Assembly: GCA_002316225.1 (NCBI GenBank)
Contig: DCDC01000006.1
Span: 1 to 13,480, forward strand
Reading direction: 5' to 3'
Origin: Firmicutes bacterium UBA1065
GTDB lineage: Bacteria > Bacillota > Clostridia > Tissierellales > Sedimentibacteraceae
Length of the DNA stretch: 13,480 nt
Below the pieces are notes generated by a model. That model had not been told where the DNA came from and made no database searches. It was given only the letters and a program-made list of their open reading frames with translations. Position numbers and translations under genes: made by a program. Below, in pieces: positions 7,635-13,480 of this stretch; the stretch's first letter is position 1, and every line of letters begins with the position of its first letter.

Positions 7635-8270
7635 ATGAACATAAATGACATACAGAAAAAATTTGAAGGTTTTAAACCAAAACCCATGGACTATGAAGTA
7701 AGCTTTTCAGTATTAGTTCCTTTGATTGAAATTGACGGGGAATTAAACCTTATCTTTGAGGTTAGATCAAATTCCGTAGCCCAACCGGGAGAAATATCCT
7801 TCCCTGGAGGAAGAATCGAAGAAGAGGAGAGCCCCAGGGAAGCCGCAATAAGGGAAACATCAGAAGAATTGTTGTTAAACAAGGAAAACATTGAAATTAT
7901 TTCAGAACTTAATTATGCCTCAAGCAAGAGCGGGGCTTTTGTATTTACCTTTTTAGGTCTGATTAAAGGCATTGACCCCTATGAAATCGACTACAATACC
8001 GATGAAGTCTCCGAAATTTTTTTTGTTCCCTTGTCATTCTTCTTAGAGAAGGAACCTGAACAATATTACATGAATTATTATCCCAAGGCTGACAATGATT
8101 TTCCCTATCACATGGTCAACAACGGGGAAGGTTATAAGTGGGAAAGCATCAGGTATCCTGTTTATTTTTACAAATATTACAATTATATAATATGGGGCAT
8201 GACAGCAAAAATAACCTATTCTTTCATAAAAGCGCTGACAAACAGAAATGGCAGCGAGGAAAATAAATGA
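7635..8270 (+). CDS. Nudix hydrolase, CoA pyrophosphatase-like
   Basis: This 211-residue hydrolase has a Nudix box from Gly59 to Leu81, G-x5-E65-x7-R73-E74-x2-E77-E78, with all catalytic acidic residues. The conserved glycine near the end of the box is Leu80 here. Just before the box, LIFEVRSNSVAQPGEISFPGG approximates the CoA-pyrophosphatase family motif (an R-S pair, then FPGG). The predicted reaction is therefore hydrolysis of CoA or acyl-CoA to phosphopantetheine and 3',5'-ADP; a different nucleoside diphosphate substrate remains possible. The ATG abuts the transporter stop codon and has no close Shine-Dalgarno sequence, so translation is probably coupled. Its TGA stop overlaps the activase ATG by 4 bases. 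Confidence 0.88.
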   Translation: MNINDIQKKFEGFKPKPMDYEVSFSVLVPLIEIDGELNLIFEVRSNSVAQPGEISFPGGRIEEEESPREAAIRETSEELLLNKENIEIISELNYASSKSGAFVFTFLGLIKGIDPYEIDYNTDEVSEIFFVPLSFFLEKEPEQYYMNYYPKADNDFPYHMVNNGEGYKWESIRYPVYFYKYYNYIIWGMTAKITYSFIKALTNRNGSEENK

Positions 8271-9163
8271 AAGCATATATATTCAACATACAAAAATTTT
8301 CTGTCCATGACGGGCCCGGAATCAGAACCACGGTATTTTTTAAAGGATGCCCCTTGAAGTGCATTTGGTGCCATAATCCGGAAAGTCAAAGCAAGGGTAA
8401 AGAAATTTTATACGATAAAAGCAAATGTAGCTTGTGCGGGACCTGCATAAGGGCATGCCGGAACCAAGCCATAGAAATTAAGGGCAAGACCCTTATGACA
8501 AATATGGACAAGTGTAGCTTCAAGGGAGATTGCGTTTTTGCCTGCATAAATTCCGCCCGGCAGATTGCCGGAAAAGAATACACCCTGGATGAAGTTATGA
8601 AGGAAGTCCTGAAAGACAGGGTATTTTACAAAAACTCCGGGGGAGGAGTGACCTTGTCCGGAGGGGAACCCCTTATCCATGCTGAATTTGTAGAAGCCTT
8701 TTTAAAAGAATTAAAAAAGGAAAACATCCATACGGCCGTTGACACATGCGGTTATGGGGACTTTAAAGTTATTGAAAGGATAGCCGAATACACGGACCTT
8801 TTCCTGTATGACCTTAAAATAACGGATGATGAAAAGCATATACTCTATACGGGTGTTTCAAATAAAATAATTATCGACAATTTATTTAAATTATCAAAAA
8901 TCCATGATAACATAAACTTGAGACTGCCTTTGATAGAAGGAATCAATGCCGATGAAAATCATATCTTGGAAGTGTTAAGGTTGATTAAGGGTATGAATAT
9001 TAATAAAGTTAATCTTTTGCCTTATCATGATATAGCAAGGCACAAGTACGAAAAACTAGGCCGGCCTTTTGCAGGGAACATGGAAAAACCCGCAGACGAG
9101 AAGCTGATAAGATATAAAGAAATGTTTGAAAAAGAAGGATACATGGTTAAAATCGGAGGCTGA
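8267..9163 (+). CDS. hypE: Glycyl radical enzyme activase for HypD (radical SAM)
   Basis: This 298-residue activase generates the glycyl radical on the dehydratase encoded next to it. It uses S-adenosylmethionine and a reduced [4Fe-4S] cluster. The radical SAM motif is Cys28-x3-Cys32-x2-Cys35 in GCPLKCIWCHNPES, preceded by the activase signature HDGPGIRTTVFFKG. A ferredoxin-like insert follows. The first cluster has Cys54, Cys57, Cys60 and Cys64. The second shows only Cys83, Cys89 and Cys93 where four are usual. SGGGVTLSGGEP (124-135) is the SAM-binding segment. The ATG overlaps the Nudix stop by 4 bases, and the stop overlaps the hypD ATG by 1 base, so the set is translated together. Pairing with HypD is inferred from adjacency. 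The gene name follows usage for the hydroxyproline system and is unrelated to hydrogenase HypE. Confidence 0.92.
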   Translation: MKAYIFNIQKFSVHDGPGIRTTVFFKGCPLKCIWCHNPESQSKGKEILYDKSKCSLCGTCIRACRNQAIEIKGKTLMTNMDKCSFKGDCVFACINSARQIAGKEYTLDEVMKEVLKDRVFYKNSGGGVTLSGGEPLIHAEFVEAFLKELKKENIHTAVDTCGYGDFKVIERIAEYTDLFLYDLKITDDEKHILYTGVSNKIIIDNLFKLSKIHDNINLRLPLIEGINADENHILEVLRLIKGMNINKVNLLPYHDIARHKYEKLGRPFAGNMEKPADEKLIRYKEMFEKEGYMVKIGG

Positions 9164-11544
9164 TGACTAAAATGAGAGGTTATACGGAAAGAACAAAAAA
9201 ATTAAGGGAAATAAGCACCACCACCCAACCCTCCATAAGCCTGGAAAGAGCTTTACTGGAAACGGAATTTTATGAGAAGTATTACGGCACGGTTGAAACC
9301 CCGGTGCTGAGGGCCTTGAATTTTAAGAATTACATGGAAAAAAGAAAGCTCTATATCGGGGAGGGTGAACTTATAGTCGGGGAAAAAAGCGAAGGACCCC
9401 AGGTGGCTCCCACCTTTCCTGAGCTTTGCTGCCATACCATAGAAGATATGACTGTCATGAATGACAGAAAATATATTAGTTTTAAAGTTAAGGAAGAAGA
9501 CAAAAAACTCCAGGCGGAAAAAATCATCCCCTATTGGGAAAAACGGTCCATGAGGCATAAAATTCTTGAATCCATGACCCAGGAATGGAAGGATTGTTAT
9601 GCTGCCGGCATGTTCACGGAATTCATGGAGCAAAGGGCTCCCGGACATACGGTTGCAGACGGGAAAATTTATCAAAAAGGCTTCCTTGATTTCAAGAGAG
9701 AAATAGAAGAAGAAATTGAAAAGCTGGATTTTTTAAATGACCCGGATGCCTACGACAAAAAAGCCCAGCTTGAAGGCATGGCCATATCATGTGACGCCAT
9801 AATCATTTACGGCAAAAGGTATGCCCAATATGCCAGGGAATTGGCTTCAAAGGAAACAAATCCAAAAAGAAAAGAAGAATTATTGTGGATTGCAGGTAAC
9901 TGCGACGTGGTGCCTGCCCATAAACCTGAGACCTTTGCCCAGGCCTTGCAGATGTACTGGTTTGTCCATATAGGTATAACCACGGAGCTTAATACCTGGG
10001 ATTCCTTCTCACCGGGAAGGCTTGACCAGTATATTTACCCCTTCTATAAAAAGGAAAAGGAAGAAGGGACTATTGATTATGATAAGGCAAGAGAGCTGCT
10101 GGAATGTTTGTGGATAAAGTTCAACAACCAGCCCGCTCCTCCCAAGGTTGGAGTTACCCTTAAGGAAAGCGGAACTTACACGGACTTTGCAAATATAAAC
10201 ACCGGAGGTATAAATCCCTGGACGGGAGAAAACGGTGTTAATGAAATATCCTATATGATACTTGATGTTATGGATGAGATGAAGCTTCTCCAGCCAAGCT
10301 CAAATGTGCAGATAAGCGTTAAAACTCCTCATGAATTTTTGAAGAGGGCCGTTGAAATTTCAAGAAAGGGCTGGGGCCAGCCGGCATTTTACAACACGGA
10401 GGAACTGATCCAGGAGCTCTTGAATGCAGGCAAGTCCCTGGAGGACGCCCGGTTCGGAGGGGCCAGCGGATGTGTTGAAACAGGCTGCCACGGAAGGGAA
10501 GCCTATATCTTGACCGGATATTTGAATGTTCCCAAGGTGCTGGAGCTTACCCTTAACAATGGTTTTGACAGGTATACGGGCAAACAAATCGGTATAAAAA
10601 CCGGAAATCCTGAAGACTTCAAGTCTTATGAAGACCTGTTCCATGCCTTTGTAAAACAGCTTAATTACATCATTGATGTCAAAATAAGAGGAAACAATGT
10701 AATCGAGAAACTATTTGCAAAGCACATGCCTTCAACCTTCATGTCAGTCTTGACTGACGGGTGCAAGGAAAGCGGCAGGGACTACAATGCAGGAGGAGCC
10801 AAGTACAACACCAGGTATATTCAGATTGTTGGAATAGCAACAATTACCGATTGCTTATCAGCCATAAAATACAATATATTTGACAATAAAAAGTTTACCA
10901 TGGGCGACTTGCTGAAGGCCTTAGAGTCAAACTTTGAAGGATATGCCCACATCAGGAACTTGGTATTGAATCACACGCCCAAATACGGCAACGATGATGA
11001 CTATGCAGATAATATAATGCTGGATATATTCACAAGAGTAAGGGACTTAATAAGGGGGAGAAAGACCGTTTGCGGGGGGACATACCAAATCGACATGTTG
11101 CCTACTACCTGCCACGTATACTTCGGGTCCGTAATGGGGGCTTCTCCGAACGGCAGGCTTGCAGGAAAACCCCTGGCAGACGGCATATCTCCCGAAAAAG
11201 GGGCAGATGTAAAAGGACCTACGGCAGTAATTAAATCCTGCGCCAAAATGGACCATTCATCAACGGGAGGAACTTTACTTAACCAAAAATTTACACCTTC
11301 CTCCATAGGAGGCCAGGAAGGAATAGAAAATGTGGCTTCTCTCATCAGGTCCTATTTCGAATTAGGTGGCCATCACATTCAGTTTAATGTAATAGACAGG
11401 CAAACCCTCCTGGATGCCCAAAAACACCCTGAGGAATACAAGGATTTGATTGTCAGGGTGGCAGGTTATTCGGATCATTTTAACAATCTGGAAAAGGCCC
11501 TCCAGGATGAAATAATTGAAAGAACCGAGCAAGCTTTCAACTAA
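9163..11544 (+). CDS. hypD: trans-4-hydroxy-L-proline dehydratase (glycyl radical enzyme)
   Basis: This 793-residue enzyme removes water from trans-4-hydroxy-L-proline by a radical mechanism, giving (S)-1-pyrroline-5-carboxylate. The thiyl-radical Cys437 and base Glu439 lie in GASGCVETGC, and the glycyl-radical site is Gly768 in RVAGYSDHF. From memory, Clostridioides difficile HypD has these as Cys434, Glu436 and Gly765, with substrate contacts that correspond here to Phe154, His162, Asp280, Ser336, Asp341, Tyr453 and Thr648, all present. Similarity runs end to end (EFMEQRAPGHTV, QPSSNVQIS, MLPTTCH), so the call is HypD rather than glycerol or choline-type lyases. GGAGG at 9155-9159 precedes the ATG by 3 bases. 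An in-frame ATG at 9172 is an alternative start. The gene name follows hydroxyproline-system usage, not hydrogenase HypD. No proC follows. Confidence 0.95.
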   Translation: MTKMRGYTERTKKLREISTTTQPSISLERALLETEFYEKYYGTVETPVLRALNFKNYMEKRKLYIGEGELIVGEKSEGPQVAPTFPELCCHTIEDMTVMNDRKYISFKVKEEDKKLQAEKIIPYWEKRSMRHKILESMTQEWKDCYAAGMFTEFMEQRAPGHTVADGKIYQKGFLDFKREIEEEIEKLDFLNDPDAYDKKAQLEGMAISCDAIIIYGKRYAQYARELASKETNPKRKEELLWIAGNCDVVPAHKPETFAQALQMYWFVHIGITTELNTWDSFSPGRLDQYIYPFYKKEKEEGTIDYDKARELLECLWIKFNNQPAPPKVGVTLKESGTYTDFANINTGGINPWTGENGVNEISYMILDVMDEMKLLQPSSNVQISVKTPHEFLKRAVEISRKGWGQPAFYNTEELIQELLNAGKSLEDARFGGASGCVETGCHGREAYILTGYLNVPKVLELTLNNGFDRYTGKQIGIKTGNPEDFKSYEDLFHAFVKQLNYIIDVKIRGNNVIEKLFAKHMPSTFMSVLTDGCKESGRDYNAGGAKYNTRYIQIVGIATITDCLSAIKYNIFDNKKFTMGDLLKALESNFEGYAHIRNLVLNHTPKYGNDDDYADNIMLDIFTRVRDLIRGRKTVCGGTYQIDMLPTTCHVYFGSVMGASPNGRLAGKPLADGISPEKGADVKGPTAVIKSCAKMDHSSTGGTLLNQKFTPSSIGGQEGIENVASLIRSYFELGGHHIQFNVIDRQTLLDAQKHPEEYKDLIVRVAGYSDHFNNLEKALQDEIIERTEQAFN

Positions 11545-11558
11545 AAGGTAATCCGGTA

Positions 11559-11588
11559 CAGGAAAAATTTCATTTAGTTCAGGAAAAA
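11559..11588 (+). repeat. Direct repeat CAGGAAAAA, two copies 21 bp apart
   Basis: CAGGAAAAA occurs at 11559-11567 and 11580-11588. The start-to-start spacing of 21 bp is two helical turns. The copies lie just upstream of the cysK promoter. The 11545-11611 spacer shows no convincing hairpin terminator for hypD. Function is unknown and chance is possible. Confidence 0.35.
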
Positions 11589-11611
11589 CAAAAAATATTT
11601 TCAAAAAGGTG

Positions 11612-11640
11612 TTGCATTTTATAAATCTCTATAATATAAT
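11612..11640 (+). promoter_or_regulatory. Near-consensus promoter of the cysK-cysE operon
   Basis: TTGCAT (11612-11617), a 17-base spacer and a perfect TATAAT (11635-11640). Transcription should start near 11647, at the beginning of the T-box leader. The boxes and spacing are identical to those of the promoter at 4420-4448. Confidence 0.85.
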
Positions 11641-11647
11641 GAGAGAA

Positions 11648-11914
11648 AATATACCCAACTAAATTAGTAGGAAATACGAGGAAGAAGGAAAGTAGCATAT
11701 AAGGAATTTACAGAGAGAGTGTCTCAAGGCTGGAAGGATGCTCATTGGAATTGTATGTGAAGTGCCCTTTGGAGTACGGCACCGAATTAAGTAGGCTGCC
11801 GCGGAACCATCCGTTATAATGGAGTAGCATGATAGTGCTATATAGAGGGGGCTTTAGGCCAATTTGAGTGGAACCGCGGATTTCAATCCGTCTCATTTTT
11901 GAGGCGGATTTTTT
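11648..11914 (+). promoter_or_regulatory. T-box leader, cysteine tRNA-sensing (specifier UGC)
   Basis: This leader RNA binds uncharged tRNA-Cys and prevents termination ahead of cysK-cysE. The conserved T-box is GAGTGGAACCGCGG (11866-11879). Stem I runs from about 11675 to 11776, with the AGAGAG and GCTGGAAGGATGCTC elements in its upper part. On its 3' side the context GTGAAG-TGC-CC places the specifier TGC at 11763-11765, a cysteine codon matching the genes controlled. CCGTTAT (11811-11817) fits the conserved stem IIA/B region, and a stem-loop TAGCA/TGCTA (11825-11840) fits stem III. The antiterminator pairs GAG plus GCGGA (11876-11880) with TCCGT plus CTC (11887-11894), leaving TGGAACC as the tRNA-binding bulge. 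The base after the specifier is C rather than the more usual purine. Confidence 0.93.
11885..11914 (+). terminator. Regulated terminator of the T-box leader
   Basis: AATCCGTCTCA (11885-11895) pairs with TGAGGCGGATT (11900-11910) over 11 bp with one G-T pair, followed by T residues to 11914. Its left arm contains the TCCGTCTC stretch that the antiterminator needs, so the two structures exclude each other. Confidence 0.93.
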
Positions 11915-11956
11915 AATTTAGTGGAGAATAAATAAAAGAAAGAAAGAGGTAATAGT

Positions 11957-12847
11957 ATGGTATATAATAATCCTTTAGACTTAATAGGGAACACTCCGGT
12001 GGTAAAATTGCCGGGAGAAAATATTTATTTAAAAATGGAAAAATTCAATCCCGGCGGAAGTGTCAAGGACAGGGCCGCACTGGGAATGATTGAAGATGCT
12101 GAAGCTAAGGGTTATCTAAATAAAAACAGCATCATTGTGGAGCCTACCAGCGGGAATACAGGCATTGCACTGGCTTTAATCGGGAGGCTGAAAGGCTATA
12201 AGGTAATAATAGTAATGCCTGAAACCATGAGCGTGGAAAGAAGAAACATAATTGAAGCCCATGGGGCAACCCTCATTCTCACCGAAGGGTCAAAAGGAAT
12301 GAGCGGAGCCATAGCAAGGGCTAATGAATTGGTGAAGAGCGATAAAAACTATTTTATGCCTGACCAGTTTAATAATCCTGCAAACCCCAAAATTCACTAT
12401 GAGACTACTGGCCGGGAAATCATAAAGCAGTTAAGCGATCTGGATATATTTGCAGCCGGAGTCGGTACCGGTGGAACCATATCGGGAGTAGGAAAGAGAC
12501 TGAAAGAATACAATAAAAAAATAATCGTTGCAGGAGCCGAGCCTGCAAAATCACCGGTATTGTCCGGTGGCAGCCCGTCACCTCACAAAATTCAGGGCAT
12601 AGGGGCAGGTTTTATTCCGGGCACCTATAACGGAGACTACGTTGACGAAATAATTACGATAACCGATGAGGAAGCAATAGACACAGCAGTGGAGGTGTCA
12701 GCCCAGATTGGAATCCTCATAGGGGTATCATCGGGAGCAAATGTTGCAGCAGCAAGAAAATTGGCACAAAAATACGGCACCGACAAAAAGATTCTGACTA
12801 TAGCTCCCGACGGAGGAGAAAAATATTTGTCCATAGTTAAGTATTAA
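11957..12847 (+). CDS. cysK: O-acetylserine sulfhydrylase (cysteine synthase)
   Basis: This PLP enzyme makes L-cysteine from O-acetyl-L-serine and sulfide. The PLP lysine is Lys37 in NPGGSVKDR. The substrate loop TSGNTG is at 64-69, the phosphate-binding GTGGT loop at 170-174, and the pyridine-nitrogen serine region GVSSGAN at 256-262. The C-terminal PDGGEKYLS (284-292) is typical of cysteine synthases. At 296 residues it is slightly shorter than the usual 300-310 but has every core motif. Cystathionine beta-synthase-like activity is less likely because there is no CBS domain and cysE is adjacent. AGAGGT lies 6 bases before the ATG. Expression is controlled by the upstream tRNA-Cys T-box. cysE follows within about 10 bases. 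Confidence 0.96.
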   Translation: MVYNNPLDLIGNTPVVKLPGENIYLKMEKFNPGGSVKDRAALGMIEDAEAKGYLNKNSIIVEPTSGNTGIALALIGRLKGYKVIIVMPETMSVERRNIIEAHGATLILTEGSKGMSGAIARANELVKSDKNYFMPDQFNNPANPKIHYETTGREIIKQLSDLDIFAAGVGTGGTISGVGKRLKEYNKKIIVAGAEPAKSPVLSGGSPSPHKIQGIGAGFIPGTYNGDYVDEIITITDEEAIDTAVEVSAQIGILIGVSSGANVAAARKLAQKYGTDKKILTIAPDGGEKYLSIVKY

Positions 12848-12858
12848 TTGAAAGGATG

Positions 12859-13422
12859 ATGTCATTGATTAAATTTATTAAATCAATAATAGAAGAAATT
12901 GATTCCGTATTTGACAGGGATCCTGCCGCAAGGACCAGGATGGAAGTTTTGCTTTTGTATCCTCATATCAAGGCCTTGATAGCTCACAGGATTGCCCATA
13001 AATTATATTTAAAGAAAAGATATTTTCTGGCAAGGCTCATATCAAATATTGCCAGGCACAGGACCGGAATTGAAATTCATCCCGGGGCAACTATCGGAAA
13101 AGGCCTCTTCATTGACCACGGCATGGGCGTTGTAATAGGAGAAACAGCCGTTGTCGGGAACAATGTGACCATGTTCCACGGGGCTACCTTGGGAGGTACA
13201 GGAAACGAAAAAGGGAAAAGGCATCCTACGGTTGGTGACAATGTAGTTATAGGAGCATCGGCAAAAATTCTTGGAAACATTTATATTGCTTCAGGTACCA
13301 AGGTGGGGGCAAATTCTGTCGTACTGAAAAGTACCAGCCCTAATTCGACCGTCGTGGGCATTCCTGCCGAAGAAATAAAAAAAGGAAGCAAAATTATTCA
13401 CCTGAACGAATACGCAATATAA
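12859..13422 (+). CDS. cysE: Serine O-acetyltransferase
   Basis: This enzyme acetylates L-serine from acetyl-CoA to give O-acetylserine, the substrate of CysK encoded just upstream. Counting from the first of two tandem ATGs (12856), the N-terminal helical part has RDPAARTRMEVLLLYPHIKAL (21-41). The left-handed beta-helix of hexapeptide repeats starts near residue 71 (GIEIHPGATIGKG). The catalytic pair is Asp87-His88 in FIDHGMG, and His108 lies in FHGATLGGTG. PAEEIKKGS closes the domain. The 187-188-residue length is near the short Firmicute type. The start is uncertain: AAAGGA (12851-12856) overlaps the first ATG and sits very close to the second (12859, used here). A TTG at 12865 has the best spacing and would still keep all motifs. 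Regulation is shared with cysK through the T-box. No clear terminator lies in the 58 bases that follow. Confidence 0.95.
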   Translation: MSLIKFIKSIIEEIDSVFDRDPAARTRMEVLLLYPHIKALIAHRIAHKLYLKKRYFLARLISNIARHRTGIEIHPGATIGKGLFIDHGMGVVIGETAVVGNNVTMFHGATLGGTGNEKGKRHPTVGDNVVIGASAKILGNIYIASGTKVGANSVVLKSTSPNSTVVGIPAEEIKKGSKIIHLNEYAI

Positions 13423-13426
13423 TCAT

Positions 13427-13443
13427 TTGGGGACGGTTCTTTT
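13427..13443 (+). repeat. Possible edge of a GGGGACGGTTCTTTT-type dispersed repeat
   Basis: TTGGGGACGGTTCTTTT sits just after cysE in an otherwise AT-rich spacer. I recall this motif as a recurring intergenic element in Clostridia, sometimes flanking IS200-like or REP-associated tyrosine transposase genes. The matching inverted arm is not in the window, so this is only a suggestion. Confidence 0.3.
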
Positions 13444-13480
13444 CATTTTTAACAAATTAAAAAATAATAAAAATAACCGC

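Noticed and set aside
9253..9675. Minus-strand open frame of 140 codons inside hypD
   Set aside because: It overlaps fully conserved HypD sequence, has no family features, and arises from the codon bias of the real gene.
9163..11544. Pyruvate formate-lyase, glycerol dehydratase or choline trimethylamine-lyase as the identity of the glycyl radical enzyme
   Set aside because: The C-V-E active site segment and the residues matching the hydroxyproline-binding contacts point specifically to HypD, with similarity along the whole chain.
11545..11956. S-box (SAM) riboswitch ahead of cysK
   Set aside because: The leader has the GGAACCGCGG T-box motif with an antiterminator/terminator switch and a cysteine specifier, which explains it fully.

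Overview
The window looks like chromosomal DNA from a low-GC, anaerobic Firmicute of the class Clostridia, perhaps an amino-acid fermenter of the Tissierellales type. The reasons are AT-rich spacers, strong GGAGG ribosome binding sites, frequent AGG/AGA arginine codons, TTGCAT/TATAAT-type promoters, an oxygen-sensitive glycyl radical enzyme with its activase, and a T-box leader. The taxonomic placement is an inference. Eleven protein genes were found, ten on the plus strand and one on the minus strand. No tRNA, rRNA, CRISPR array, complete insertion sequence or phage gene was seen.

Region 1 (1-5330) holds separately terminated metabolic genes. They are a histidine-phosphatase superfamily protein, a full-length biotin-dependent pyruvate carboxylase (pyc), and a nitrilase-fold amidase that closely resembles eukaryotic Nit2 omega-amidase. 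Pyc and the amidase could both feed oxaloacetate. Each of the three genes is followed by a recognisable hairpin terminator. The amidase has its own near-consensus promoter immediately after the pyc terminator.

Region 2 (5331-7080) contains a DUF188 (YaiI/YqxD) protein that converges on a minus-strand GT28 glycosyltransferase of the UgtP/MGDG-synthase family. The two stop codons overlap and lie in the loop of one shared hairpin. The spacer upstream of the glycosyltransferase is a divergent promoter region.

Region 3 (7083-11544) is a tightly packed four-gene unit with spacings of 0, -4 and -1 bp. It encodes a GDT1/TMEM165-type cation transporter, a CoA-pyrophosphatase-like Nudix hydrolase, a glycyl-radical activase (HypE) and trans-4-hydroxy-L-proline dehydratase (HypD). 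HypD converts 4-hydroxyproline to pyrroline-5-carboxylate. The expected next enzyme, ProC, is not in the window.

Region 4 (11545-13480) is the cysteine biosynthesis operon cysK-cysE. It is preceded by a near-consensus promoter and a complete T-box leader whose specifier triplet reads UGC (Cys). CysE makes O-acetylserine, and CysK converts it with sulfide to cysteine when tRNA-Cys is uncharged. The last 50 bases contain a GGGGACGGTTCTTTT motif that may be the edge of a repeat lying mostly outside the window.

Most of the window is recognisable metabolism. I do not see a convincing wholly new system. The points most worth a second look are the unusual HypDE gene partners, the reduced cysteine set in the activase, the convergent terminator with stop codons in its loop, and several unexplained palindromes and repeats in the spacers.
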